This document shows, one piece after another, positions 1-11,371 of a stretch of DNA of 64,000 bases. The position numbers and the translations under genes are program-made. How positions within the stretch are numbered: position 1 is the first letter of the stretch; each line of letters begins with the position of its first letter. The notes under the pieces are model-generated. The model was not told where the DNA came from and did no database searches. It worked only from the letters and a program-made list of their open reading frames with translations. Source of the stretch: Gracilariopsis chorda (Eukaryota > Rhodophyta > Florideophyceae > Gracilariales > Gracilariaceae); contig NBIV01000139.1 of NCBI GenBank assembly GCA_003194525.1, positions 1 through 64,000 of the forward strand, read 5' to 3'.

Positions 1-3000
1 GGGCCTGCACCTGTATCCAGGACGGTGAGAAACCTCACCATAAACTGGGGGTCAAGGCCAAGGTCGGCATAGACCTTATAATTGCGCTTGGCCAAGACCA
101 AGACTCTACCGGGAATCCGGGGATTTTTACTCCGTATCCACGGGCGACGCAACACACCGAGGTGCGCAGAGTCCGCGCGTCAGCGGTGTCTTTCCTCGAG
201 AGGACTTTCACCGGGGAGCGAGGCGAGAACGCCTCGGGCGCCAACAGCCTCGTTCCTGAGGACGCCTCTCCCAAAGGGGAGACTCCCTCAGTTAGTTTTC
301 CGCCTTCGGCGGTGGGTTGGTTTCCTCGACAACGAGTGCTTCATCCCGTTGACGGGGGTTTCTATCCGCATAAGCGGGGGTTGCAACGGATGGTTGCGTG
401 ATCTCCCGAATCGGGGTGTATGAAGCTTGCCGCGCACGCGGGGTCTGTGGTAGGGCGTGGGAAAAGTCCGTTTTTAGCACGGAGGTAGGAAGCCGTCGGG
501 ACGGAACGTTTCTCCTCTGGAGTGAGGGCCTCATAATTTGCCACCACCTTGGCCATATCCTTCAGTGAACAAATACACTGAGGAGGTATGGCCATGGGCA
601 TAGCACAGGTGGCAAATGAGAGCCAGCACCGCGACACGCGGATTATTATTCCGAGTATCGGAGAAGCGAACCGCAGGGCGGGTGTCAGTCCATCCAGGCC
701 GTTGATAACGGGATTGACCGTTTGAAAACGGGAGTCGTTGGGGTTGAACCCGACTGTTACCACCGTATAGAACGGGATCTTCTGTTCCCGTATCATGGGT
801 CATCTCCGTCGTTGACGGTAAACTCACTGGTGGGTATCGACACACCATCCCCCTGCGCTAAATGCACGGTATCAAATCCCTGTCCAGGGTTCCCATCCGC
901 GGTGAGCGGGAGAGAGGAAGCTTCGCTTTCCAGCAACAACGCCTTGGCGGATTTAGACCGATTGTTCGGAGTTCTTGCACGAAGTGCATCCCCTTCCGCT
1001 CGAGCGTGTTGGACCAGCTCGAGGTAGGTGATCCTTCGCTTGTCCTCCCGATAACGGGTAACTAAACTCCGGATTGCCGGGTCAACACCATCAATGAACA
1101 TGGTACTGCGCTCCCCAGCGGGTATACGTTACCACATCTGTGGAAAGCCTTGTTAAGGCGCACCGAGTAATCGGTCTCGGTCTCTCCAGCACGCTGGCGT
1201 GTATCTAGCAAAGCGAGGATAGCCTGCTGAATAGCGGTGTTGGTGGCGTAGGAGCGCAGAAGATACTGCACAGCCTCCGGCCAGCAAGTAACTCCTCCCT
1301 CGGAGGCGCGAGAAGATCCTCTGACAGAGGTGTATTGGTCCTCCGCCACTCCCGTAAGAAATACGGTAAAGCCAAATAGGCTTGTCCCTCATTCATACGA
1401 GGATATCGGCCTCCGCTACAAAGCGGGATAGGAAATCCAGTACTAGGACTGGGTCCTCTCCAGTAAAATACTGGTTGCGGAGCGAGAGCTGCATTCGCTT
1501 AATGCATTCTCGCACCTTTCCCGTACCACGGGGCGTACGTCCAAGTGACGAATCTTCAAGCCGGTAGTACCGGTATGATAAAAGCTTCCGGTAATCCGGG
1601 TTTGTCGGTTTCAATTCCCGGAGACCGGGGTGTCTTCTCCCTTCTGGCGGGTTCGGACCACACCTTCAGTGGCCGATGACCGCTTCGAGCGGGAGGAGTA
1701 GCCTCGCTTCTCGTCCTCCGAGTCGGAGTCCGAGGAGCTCGAGCTAACCGAATTGTTTCGGGGTGAGTCCGACGATGTCGAAGAATCGGAGTCCGAATAT
1801 TTTCGGTGATGTTTCCGTCGGTGACGGCGTTTCTTCTTCCCAGCAAGCTGGTCGTTGTGCGATGACTCGTTGACCGGATCACCCGGGGATGGTTTGTCCA
1901 TGAGGACGAACTGCTCCAGCGTCTCCAGGCGGGCACCAATCCGATCAAATCGGGCTTCAACTCCTTCGATGAAGGCGGCGGGTTGTCCCAAACTCTCCAA
2001 CACGGAGTTGACGTCAGACCGTAAAATACGGAGCTCCTCGGCGACCTCCTTTACGGGGGTTGCCGAGACCACCTCTTGGAGGGATTTTAGTTCCCCTACA
2101 AGGGTGTCATGGGCGGTCCACAGAGCGCGGACCTGGGATTCCAGGGAAGTCCCCTGGGGGGTGTTATCGCCCGTTCCACGGGGGCTTGAAGCCGCGACAG
2201 CGGGAGCAGGCCGGGGTGCCTGGGGCACTGCGGCAACAGCCGGAGCCGATGCTGCATTACCCTGCGGGGTGATAACGAGGGCAAAAGGAGGTTCCGGGGT
2301 TCCCGGTCCGGGGTATCGTTCCGCGATGAAGCGGCGCCAGCACGGCTGGAACTTGTCCGTATAGGGATACGGGGTACGAACCGAACTTCGGAAGTGTCCG
2401 CGTTGTCGCGGGAGCGACTACGCGTAACCACTGGCTCCGCGTCGAAGGGATTTCTCGACATGAGAAAATACCGTTACGACGGGAAACGATCACGGAACTT
2501 CCGGTAAATAAAAACAAACCTCGTAAGAGGGAAAACAAAAACCGATTCTAAGTCAGGAGACCACTTTGTGGTGCAATGCCCCAAAGGGGAAAAACACCGA
2601 AAGACGTCCGGGATCTTCCTCTCACGAGGTGAACCAGTTGGGTAGAGCCCTCCCAGAGGTGTCACGGCGAAGCCGGTTTGTAAGACCAGGGACACCTGTC
2701 ACGACTCGCGCAGGGAGGTGAAGGCGAAGAATCGGTATCCGCGTGAGCGGGGTGTGATCCTCAGTAGAGGTATGTTTCCACGTAAGTGGGGGTGTGTGAG
2801 CGGATGCGCACACGAGGCCCGCGGATAGCGGGAGGTGCTACCCTAAAAAGGGGAAAGAGGAAGGACGAAGTGGGTCGCGAGAGCGACGAGTAGATACGGC
2901 AATGCCGGTGGACAAGACTCCCTATACAGGGCGAAACACCAATATGATTGGAACAATTAGTACTCCCAATGATGGGTCTCCTTTAGATGTGCAAGGGGGG

Positions 3001-3374
3001 TGAACTTCCGTGCACTATGGTGCTTCCCTCCAAGGAGGAGTTGAGAACACGCGGAGGCGGTAAAGCTCAGAGCCAATTCCCCAGGTTGGGGTCCCTTGTT
3101 GGGGAAGGTTTTACTGGTGCGACGGCAGTGCGCCGTCGCACTAAGTACTAGCTTCCCAGAAATGGGTGTGAAAATAATAAATAAAATTAACTAAAATACT
3201 CCACATTCCGTGGCAACATCCACTACTGTGGCCAACCGCCAATTGACCCAAAACCGTGTCCCACGTGTCCATACCCACCATTGTGGGGCGTAGTTCATAT
3301 ACACACTACACAACCGATAATATCGGGAAAGCGTTCAAGTACCCAGAATCCCTCCCTGAGGACGTTGCACTTCA
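1..3374 (-). mobile_element. Ty3/gypsy chromovirus, 5' portion (copy A), runs off the left edge
   Basis: This stretch matches the right-hand part of the complete element at 49826-61325 nearly base for base: position 1 corresponds to about 57927. It reads on the minus strand, with the 5' LTR on the right (2567-3374), then gag and the start of the protease region to the left; reverse transcriptase, integrase and the 3' LTR lie outside the window. The Gag part has the same coiled and Ser/Asp-rich segments and a zinc-knuckle region as the complete copy. Treated as a fossil: the frame is broken several times. Its LTR differs visibly more from the 60.5-kb LTR than the two LTRs of the complete copy differ from each other, so it is probably the older insertion. 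Its target duplication cannot be checked because the other end is missing. Confidence 0.92.
2567..3374 (-). repeat. 5' LTR of chromovirus copy A
   Basis: On the + strand this begins tgtggtgcaatgcc and ends gttgcacttca, the same ends as the LTRs at 49826-50652 and 60499-61325. It is 808 bp against 827 bp for those. It holds the same string of short hairpins, for example ccccaaagggg near its left end and the long gcgacggc/gccgtcgc stem. Confidence 0.93.
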
Positions 3375-3506
3375 AGTATCGAGGAAGCTTATACGCAGAA
3401 ATTCTACCGTGCTATCAATAATCGTCTACTTTGCGTGGTGGATGCAAATGATGGACCTTCTGGCTATTGATTGTGTGGTTTTTGTCTACAAAGTTGTTTT
3501 TGGACT

Positions 3507-4359
3507 TGAAGAGCATGCCTCGTAAGAGGGACATCTGGGGACTTGTTAATTTTCCCGGTCGCACCGGCTTTCATACATGTTCATACATGACTTTTCCCCA
3601 TGCCATGTGGCACTGCCTGCGAGAAGGAGTTGGCCCGGTACACCGGTGGTACACGTAGAACACGGGCGTTGGCAAGGGTTGCAGGCAAGAATAGATAGTG
3701 AATGGGTGGTTGTTATTTATTTATTTAACTATCTTTTTAATTAGTTATTACACTAGGGAAGCTACACTACTTAGTGCGCCGGCCTCGCGGCTACCACACC
3801 ATTAAATCTTCCCCACCAAGCATGTTCTACTCCAATAACTTGGCTCTGAGCTCATTCGCCTTCGGCGGTACTCGACTCCATTTAGGAGAGATATCCCGTT
3901 GCCTACGGTGTGCTCAACCCCCTTGCTCGCCAAGATACCCCACTTGAAGATTGTTCCCATTGTTGTGGTTTCGCCCTTGTATACGGTATATTTCTCGGCA
4001 GTGCCGGGCCTCCCCGAGCCACTCGCGTGACTCGTTGTCGTCCCTTTCCTTTGTCCCATTCCCCCCATATTCCTTTATATTTCCCCTTTCCTATTTGGGA
4101 TAGTTCCCGCTACCCGCAGCTCATACCGACATCTGTCGTGTGTGCGCCACTGTGTGGATTCATCCCTCCTCACCGGAGTATTACACTGTGTTACAGGTTT
4201 ACCTATTCACCTTCCTGCGCTAGTCGCGAAGGTTGACCTCTGTTTACACACGACTTCGTCGTGTCATCCCTGGAAGGGCTCTTTCGCTGTGCTACCCTCG
4301 TGAAAGGAAAATTCGGAACGTCTTCGGCGCGTTTTTCCATCACTGGGCATTGCACCACA
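3507..4359 (+). repeat. Solo LTR of a divergent chromovirus, with target duplication ggact
   Basis: The 853-bp segment starts tgaagagcatgcc and ends ggcattgcaccaca, which are the reverse-complement ends of the 827-bp LTRs elsewhere in the window. Internal blocks line up with them too, in inverted orientation (the block around atacggtatatttctcggc and the A/T-rich block near 3715-3750). It is flanked by the identical 5-bp direct repeat ggact at 3502-3506 and 4360-4364. No internal element sequence lies beside it, so it is a solo LTR left by LTR-LTR recombination. It is much more diverged than the other copies and therefore older. It sits 127 bp to the right of copy A's LTR, in the opposite sense. 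Confidence 0.88.
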
Positions 4360-4364
4360 GGACT

Positions 4365-5424
4365 TATTGAAGTTCGTGATTTATGCTAAATTTTACATAG
4401 TAAAGTATAAATATGTTGTTGTTTGAGTTGGAATTTGTCTTTTTGCTACTACCAATGCAAACAATCTACTCTTGTACATGTTCTGAGCTACTCAACAGAT
4501 CCTCACTGGCCTTGCTCTTCACGAGCAAGGTCGTTGGTCTGTTGGACCTATTTGAATTTCAGGGAGTGTACAGTACCCTTCATATACATGTACTCTTTGT
4601 AGATATCGACGCTTGCCCATCTGCGTTCGTTCGTTGTCTATAGATAAGTTACCAAACTCTGAACGTATCTCATCGCGCACACCTCTCCGCCAACTTCACA
4701 GTGTGAACTTTGCGAAGCTCACATGACCGGGACACTGCGAATGGACTGACTGTGGCCGCTCATTAGAACAAGCCACAGGGTCCACACACTAGACTTTTGG
4801 ATATAGAATAAATAGACTGACCGTTCTCACTCTGCCCAAGGAGAAAGAGGCGGACAGAGTGACAACCGCTACAAACCCGATGCTTTGCCAAGTCACTGTC
4901 AGTCATGTGATGCCCGGATGTGGTAAAGTTACAGATTAGATCGTCTTGAACACGTTAAAACCGTGGATACGTTTCAAGATAAAGCGGGTCATTGTTGAAT
5001 GCAAGTGAAGCGGCATTACGCTACATCGCACAATGGAGAACGAGCGCGGCATGAAATGAAGGTCGCAGGGAGATGCTCGTTGCGAGGAATGCAGAGTTCC
5101 ATTCGAACACCCGGAGTGGGGTGTGAGAAACGCATATCGTAAGTGCAAGAGACACTTGAGGACGCTCCAGTATTGCGGACCTGAGTGAGGCGTTATTTTT
5201 CTATAAAAGTAAGAGAGTATAGCGCACCTCGATAGAGGAAGGAGGGAGCCAGCGACTTGTGCCAAATCGTGTCTTCCCGCAAGATCCATTATTAGTCCGA
5301 GTACTCGTTCATTTGATCAGGCCCGCAAGGTAACATCTACCATCTCTAGTTCCTATTGACTCATCGTCGAGTGTGTCTGTAGGCTCTCACTATCGCTCGA
5401 CTACAGTTGTTAGACATCTATCTA
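4365..5424. other. Non-coding stretch between transposons
   Basis: There is no convincing gene here. The short open frames lack recognisable motifs and homogeneous codon use. The stretch is A/T-richer than the LTRs on its left and is bounded on the right by the TA target site of the Tc1 element. Confidence 0.5.
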
Positions 5425-6795
5425 CAGTGCTCGTCAAAAGTAAAAGACCAGCCACTCAGAACCACAAGCATAGAGGAAACACCTCAAACTGGCATCAAAT
5501 TTAAGCTTTTTAAAACCGTAGTTTAATAGAACAAAAACTGTATACAAATCAGAAGTACTTACTATGAAATATTTAGAACGTACTACAGAGTAAGACATAA
5601 GTATAGGACCAAAACAGTTCCGCTCATATTCGCACCAATTTGGAACGATAGCAAGCAGTCCAACGATCGACACTGCTTCCTACCCACCTCCCCCGTTCTC
5701 TCAGTTCCACCGCAGAGCTGTGGAAAAAGCCCATCGTGTTTCGTGGACGCTCTCTTACCGAAAAAGAGAAAGGAGCAATTGTTGCTCTCAGCCAACAAAA
5801 CATGAAGCACAGAGAGATTGCTGCAATCATCAAGCGCTTCAAAACTGTTGTAACAAACTATTTAAAGGCCCTAGAAACGTACGGTACCAAGAAAAGGAGA
5901 GACCACAAAAACGTACTTCTGCGGATAGACGGAGGCTGTTTCGTGAAGCAAAGCAAACCAGTGAGAGTAATTTAGTGCTCAAAAATAATCTGGAACTTTC
6001 TCTATCAACCTTTACTATTCGTCGTGCGTTGAAAGCAAACAACCAGTTTGTTCACAAGAAGCCCCAGCAAACGTTTTTTCTAACACCCGATCATAAAACA
6101 TTTCGTCAAGAATAGGCTACAGAACAAATCACATGGAGCACTATGCAGTGGTGCAAAGTTATTTTTTCAGAGGAGAAGAAGTCTAACTTGGACGGTCCGG
6201 ATGGCTTCACATCACATTGGAATGTCGTTGGTTCAAAAGAGCGTTTTTGTTCTAAATGACAAAAAGGAGGATGTGGAATCATGGTATGGGGCAGTTTTTC
6301 CTACTTTGGTAGAGGTTCTTTGGTTGTTTAGAATATAAATCAGGACTCTAAGAAGTATACGAAGTTACTCGAAGATTGTTTATTGGATTGGGCTGCTGTA
6401 ACACACGAGGAATCGTGGTTGTTTCAGCAATAATACTGTTCAATTCACGTGTCTAAGCACTCTAAGGACTTGTTTGCTTCAAAAAACATTTCTTTATTGA
6501 ACAATCCTAGTCGTGCGCCGGATATGAATCCAATTGAAAACCTATAGGCTACACTAGCGCGCCGTGTGTACTACAATGCAAGCCAGTTTAGCTCCTTGGT
6601 GTAGCTAAAGAAACGATTTTTACTTAGTGGAATAAGCTTAATGATGAGGTACTGCAAGCTCATATCAACAGCATGCAGCGTAGCTGCATTGCTTTACTCA
6701 CTCCCCAAGGTGCGAAAACAATGTATTGACTGCGTAGTGTAGCCTAAGGTATGCAGCAATAAAGTGGTCGTATACTTTTGATTGATTAAAAGCAG
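5425..6795 (+). mobile_element. Tc1/mariner element, degenerate (1.37 kb)
   Basis: The element is flanked by TA at 5423-5424 and 6796-6797. Its left end reads cagtgctcgtcaaaagtaaa, and the right end read inward contains tcaaaagtatacgaccac, so the terminal inverted repeats are recognisable but imperfect. The length is usual for Tc1 elements. It encodes one transposase on the + strand, which is dead. It is a different subfamily from the copy at 48380-49610, because the terminal sequences do not match. Confidence 0.75.
5736..6728 (+). pseudogene. Tc1-type (DD34E) transposase pseudogene
   Basis: The conceptual product opens with a helix-turn-helix region (LTEKEKGAIVALSQQNMKHR) and continues with the Tc1 catalytic domain. 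The first catalytic block reads FSEEKKSNLDGPDG, where the family has FSDE, so the first aspartate is replaced by glutamate. The second block is FQQ-stop-YCSIH in place of FQQDNCSIH, so the second aspartate is lost to a stop. The third block is intact in sense (SRAPDMNPIEN) and carries the glutamate. There are several further stops and frame changes. Cut-and-paste activity is excluded for this copy. Confidence 0.8.
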
Positions 6796-7004
6796 TATTT
6801 TATTGATTGTTAGCCTACTACAGAGTAAAGTCTCGATGAAATGAGTACGCCATAGAGTGAACAGTCACGGTACAACGAACCCAAGCATTCAAAAGAGGGC
6901 GCCACATGCGTGATTATAGGTACAGACGCAGGTTCACGACAGCTAATATGAACTCGTCTTCCTAAGATGAACATCTCGACAAATTGAACATTCGACCTCC
7001 ACCA

Positions 7005-9310
7005 AACCATAAAGTTCACACTACAAAGACTATAAACCAAATTCTTTTGGTGCCTTTTTACTCCTTGCAAAAAGCATCAAGGCGTGATTGCCTCATATTA
7101 TCACGCTGTAGTTTTCTGGCCCTGTCAAGCTCCTCAGGAAGAAGCTTCAACTTCATAGGAGTCTGAGATTGAATAAAGTCCTCTTGCAACATTGCACCGT
7201 CCAATTCTGTAAACGCACCTTGCAATGCGCTTCGATACCGCAGCAGGGACGGTTTGCTGTGTCTCGGAGTTTCTGCGGGTACAAAAGACGGTTCATCGTC
7301 ATGGCAATTCTGGTCCTCAACAGTACTTCCCGCTTCGTTGAATGCTGATATATCCTGAAACCCGATCGCTACAGCCTCCATGAAGGCTGTTTTATCTGAA
7401 ATAGTCTCCGCAACAGGGAGACTTTGCTCCACCTCCATCATGTGCCCCATCTCCTGCGAGTATACCTGAGGCAACACGCCAGTAGCATTTAGCTCTGCTA
7501 TATCGCTTGCCAAACTAGATGTAGGGTGATCTTGCGTATCCTTGTACTGTAGAGCATTAAGTACATCACCCTCGACCACAGTTTCTGGACCCTTCTCCGC
7601 ATTCAAGTACAGCTCTCCTCTGTAGAGAGCCGTTTGGGCAGTCTTCTTATGCTAATGGCGTATATATTGCGATAGAAAAGATGAAGGAGAACGTGCAGCA
7701 CATCTAGTAACATCACCACGCTCCTGGCTCAACTTCAGGACAGCCTCTCTGTGGAACGGCGAGAGAATGTCTGTTGCGAGCCATGAGTTCAGTATTAAAC
7801 TGTCGGGCACCAGATTCCAGGTCCTCGCCATGACCCGTACCCGTTCATACACCCTGACAATCTTTCGAAGATTGAACGCCTGCCGCTCCAATGGCACGCG
7901 ATCCAATTGCGTTTCAATCTGCTTCTAAATGTGTCGCACGAGGAGACGGTGAAAATGACACTTGAATGAGCCTCCGACAGCAGCATCGAGGGCTGTAACT
8001 GCGACGTAAGATTTAGGGGAAGGAATGAGTTAAGATTTGCAGAGCTTTGGTACTCAATGTTATGTGCTGAGCAATTGTCAATGACATCAATAAATGTTTC
8101 GCCCTGCAACATTGCAAACTTGTCAAAGCCAACGACGACTTGATTCCAGATATTCTTCGTATTCCAGTCGTTCTGCTGTGACATGTAGTAAATGTTGAGA
8201 TCCTGCTGGCCATTGAAGTGCCAAGGAAAGCTTCGAGGACGTTTAGATTTCCCAATGATTGTCAAAGGGGCCTTGGTTCCGTCAGCAAATGTGGTCAACA
8301 TGGCGTTGAGCCTGTCTTTTACTCGCTCGTATGACGTTCCATTTTGAGAAATTGCGTGACTGGGTAGCGATATGTATAGCAGTGCAACTTCGTCTGTACT
8401 CATTATGCGCGACAATGGATAGTGAGTAACCTCTCTCTTCATGTTATGTCTGGCCTTGTCAACGACGTACTCCTCGAAATGCTTAGACCTACCAGCTCCC
8501 TTCTTACTTGAGAAGCCATTGCGAATCATATACTTGTGATACCACAAATGACTTGCGACAAGTATTTGAAGGTGCTGGGCTTCATTTATGTGCTTTTGCG
8601 AATGTTCTTCCGTATATTCCACCACTCTTGCGGTCACTTTCTTGACCATCTCTTCCCTGATCCGGAGAGACCGTTCTTGTACAACGCTTTCCTGGAACAG
8701 GAATTCATGTCGTAGGTACAAGATGACGTCGTTGATGTACGTCGTAAGAGCGTGTTCATTTTGCGGATAACTGCCAGGTTTGAGCCGCCTACGTTTGAGA
8801 ATGCTGCAGTTTTGAAGATTCATTGCCATTGTATTATGTCTGTTCTTACTGTGGTTTTGAGCACCCCGTACTTCAACGCGACTTCGGATTGTCTCCAGGG
8901 CTTCTGCGTGGATGGGTTGATCTTCGCAATAGTTTTGGACCCCTCTTGTTTGAAACCGAGAATTGTGGACGCCTCGATACGCTGTCTGACACATACATCG
9001 CGTCGTTGTCGCAAGATGGGAAGGGTACGGAGGTTATCTGGCGGGTGTGCGATGTCATGGGCTGCATTGGCCGTATGGAGTCCGGCAGGGGTGGGAATGT
9101 GAACTATGTCTTCTTCGCTATCCATGGATTCTCTGAATGTGTTCTGAGCATCGCAATAGACCGTGCGTGCTGGGAGATATGACGGCTGGATGTCGGAAAG
9201 TTGCATAGGATACAGACGTACATGGTCAACCCATGGCCACGTGTCAAGTTCGTACTGTAAGTCAGCTTCGGTAGTGTGAACGCCTCGGTAATGTGAACTT
9301 TTAAGGTACG
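7005..9310 (-). mobile_element. pogo/Tigger-like DNA transposon, degenerate
   Basis: The transposase reading on the minus strand (7058-9125) defines the element. Candidate ends are an inverted pair: the left end near 7006-7030 reads ccataaagttcacactacaa, and the right end read on the minus strand near 9279-9306 reads ccttaaaagttcacattacc. The exact ends and the TA duplications are not certain. The right end adjoins, or was inserted into, the unclassified transposase remnant that continues to 11.4 kb. Confidence 0.55.
7058..9125 (-). pseudogene. pogo-like (CENP-B/jerky type) DDE transposase, broken
   Basis: Starting from the ATG at 9125, the product first shows a psq/CENP-B-type helix-turn-helix (QSEVALKYGVLKTTVRTDI), then a second DNA-binding region (LWYHKYMIRNGFSSKKGAGR), then the DDE_1 nuclease. 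In the nuclease, STDEVALLY carries the first aspartate, GKSKRPRSF is the conserved basic block, and IDNCSAHN carries the second aspartate. The remainder is an acidic C-terminal part ending at 7058. The N-terminal helix-turn-helix, the nuclease and the C-terminal part lie in different frames, so the gene is broken, or it had introns that I cannot place. The third catalytic acid is not identifiable. The family moves by TA-targeted cut and paste. Confidence 0.7.
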
Positions 9311-11371
9311 CTGCTAACGCGCAACCACTTAAGGTCACGAACCCAAACTCATTTAAAAGCTCCTTAGAAGACCCTTTGCCGTAGCCCCTGTCCGCGGTGA
9401 CTATTGTGGTGCCAAACAGTGAGTTAACGTAGGAAACCCGCTACCGCGGATGGGACACCTCAAGGTGTTCAGCCTTGCTCCCCTGTATGGGGTAACTCAG
9501 CCAAAGAGCCCTCCGAGTAGTCAGCGCGTGCCGGGCGTAACTCCGGGCGACTACGTCCTGTCTTACAGATGGAAATGTGTAGGATTGCTTAGAACCAGGG
9601 ATCAGGATGCGCCGGGCCACGGCTATCTCCAGGGACCAGAATGGGGGGACAAAGACGAGCCGCACTGCGGAGCACTAGCTCGTGACAACGATAAATGATC
9701 CCGAGACTTCGGGGCACCCCTGGATACAGGGCGGAGTAGAATGAGCCGTAACACGGGTAAGTAGACCAAAAAAAGAAACAAATAAAGAAACAAGTACCGT
9801 TACTAACGGGTGGTCACTCCTCGGTGAGACAAGGGGAATAACTAGCCGGAAGCGGTGAGAGGACCCTCCAAGAGTGGGGTTGTACCCGTACACCGACAGT
9901 GAAGCTAGAGCCAAGTCCCTCGTTGGGTTTTTACTTTGGGGAGGAGCGGCGGCGGCGACACCTTTAAATAACGTAGCTGAAAACATTCAGTAAAATACAC
10001 TAAGTATTCCGGCACAGCCGGGCAGTACAACCACGTGTGCTACTTGGCCTGTGGGCACGGAGCACCCCGCTAGTCGGGCGCATCACGTCCTACGTGTACT
10101 ATTGTTACCCTCTATACAGAGGTACTCCCTAATGGGGCCGTCATGTGACGGATACTCATATACAACCTATCAGCCCCGGGGATACCGGCATCCCGTTATG
10201 GAAAATGGTTTGATCCCCTCGTCTTGAGGGCACATTGCACCAAAACTATACAAGAGTTGGTCGTCCCCTCCCCGCGATCCTCCGTTAGCACCCTCAAACA
10301 AGCGCCGAACCAAATCAAGTTGAGATTCTCCTCGACGCCTGAAGCGCAGAGCGAGAACAATTATGAACAGTGCATCAGCCACTGCATCTACAGAGTGTCT
10401 CTCCTTTTCAGCCTTCCTCGTGCTCAGCATCTTCACTTGATTTTCGTTAGCGCGGGTACCGTATAGATCGTCGTCTAAAGTAGCAAGGAGGTAAAGCGGA
10501 ACGAAAAACACTTTCTTTGTGTCTCGAAAAGATAACTGCTCGAATTATCCTAGCTGCTGCCTCTGGTCTCGCTGCGAGTTCCATTCCATCTGCACATCGT
10601 GGCCATGGCCCGTAGCGGAAAGTGTCAGGATGTTGCCCGCAATGAATCGAATCGTGTGGAGAGAGGGCATAGCACTACCAGACTGGCGGAGTACATCAAT
10701 TATTTTTCCAAAGCTGAAACCAGTTGTGTGAGACAAAAACAGTACCGCGACGTAACGGTACATTTCGGACACCCCAATGGCGCCAAAATTGAGCTCACGC
10801 AGCCTGATGAGCTCACTTAGCCATTCTCTAAGCTGCAAAAGAATGCCATACATGAGCAATATAACAAATCCACCCCTCGTCGGCGCAATGTCCCGTACCA
10901 CGCACTCAAGCTTTATCTTTCCAACCGCAATTTTGCACAAAAGCCTGACAGGCTCATGTAGAACCTTTCTAGCAAAAGCTTCTTCCAACTTTAAAGACAA
11001 AGTTGGAGAAGAACTAAGAGTCCATCCATCACTAAGATCGGCTCTGGTTGCACAAATACTGCGCTTTGAAATTATGCTTGAACCTCGCTCACGTGCTCTG
11101 CCAAAAAGCCCCCGTCTTGCAGTACCTCGTTCTCTTCCACGTCTTCTTTTTGCAAGACCAGATAATAAAAGTTTGACAGCATCAGGCACACTGCCTGCCT
11201 GGGTGGCCGTAGAATTTGGCATGCTTGTTCTTTTTGTGGGAACGCGGGCGTAATTTTATCATTGTTTTCATTCATATTTCTTTCGCTACCGCTGATTTGC
11301 TGTCTTGATACGGTAGGTGCGGTTTTGGGTTGAAATGAAACGGACATCTGGATGGGGAGTTTATACGTCAA
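9260..11371 (-). pseudogene. Unclassified DDE-like transposase remnant, interrupted by a solo LTR
   Basis: On the minus strand a coding-like stretch runs from about 11371 to 10545, resumes at 10511-10250, and reappears to the left of the solo LTR from 9399. Visible features are a basic Arg/Gly-rich N-terminal part, a predicted helical middle (YRYVAVLFLSHTTGFSFGK), then an acidic block TLDDDLYGTRA followed by STRKAEKERH and a long helix, and IVTADRGYGK. The two acidic blocks look like catalytic aspartate motifs of a DDE transposase. I cannot assign the superfamily. The frame changes at least three times outside the LTR insertion, and the C-terminal end is lost, probably because the pogo-like element was inserted there. 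Confidence 0.45.
9405..10244 (-). repeat. Solo LTR of a second divergent chromovirus, target duplication actat
   Basis: The + strand begins tgtggtgcc, like the left end of the full LTRs. Inner blocks also match: a ccctggatacagggcg block, an agctagagccaagtccc block and the ending gggcacattgcacc. The segment is bounded by the identical 5-bp repeat actat at 9400-9404 and 10245-10249. It is 840 bp, close to the 827 and 853 bp of its relatives. Short hairpins recur throughout, such as cccgagacttcgggg and cccgctagtcggg. The last bases before the repeat are aa rather than the usual ca, so one end base has changed. Coding-like sequence of the same transposon is found on both sides, so the insertion landed inside a transposase gene. 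Confidence 0.75.

Noticed and set aside
3256-3525. Open frame starting MSHVSIPTIVGRSS, repeated at 50534 and 61207
   Set aside because: It lies at the end of the LTRs and its similarity follows the repeat, not a protein. The frame diverges at the LTR boundary in each copy.
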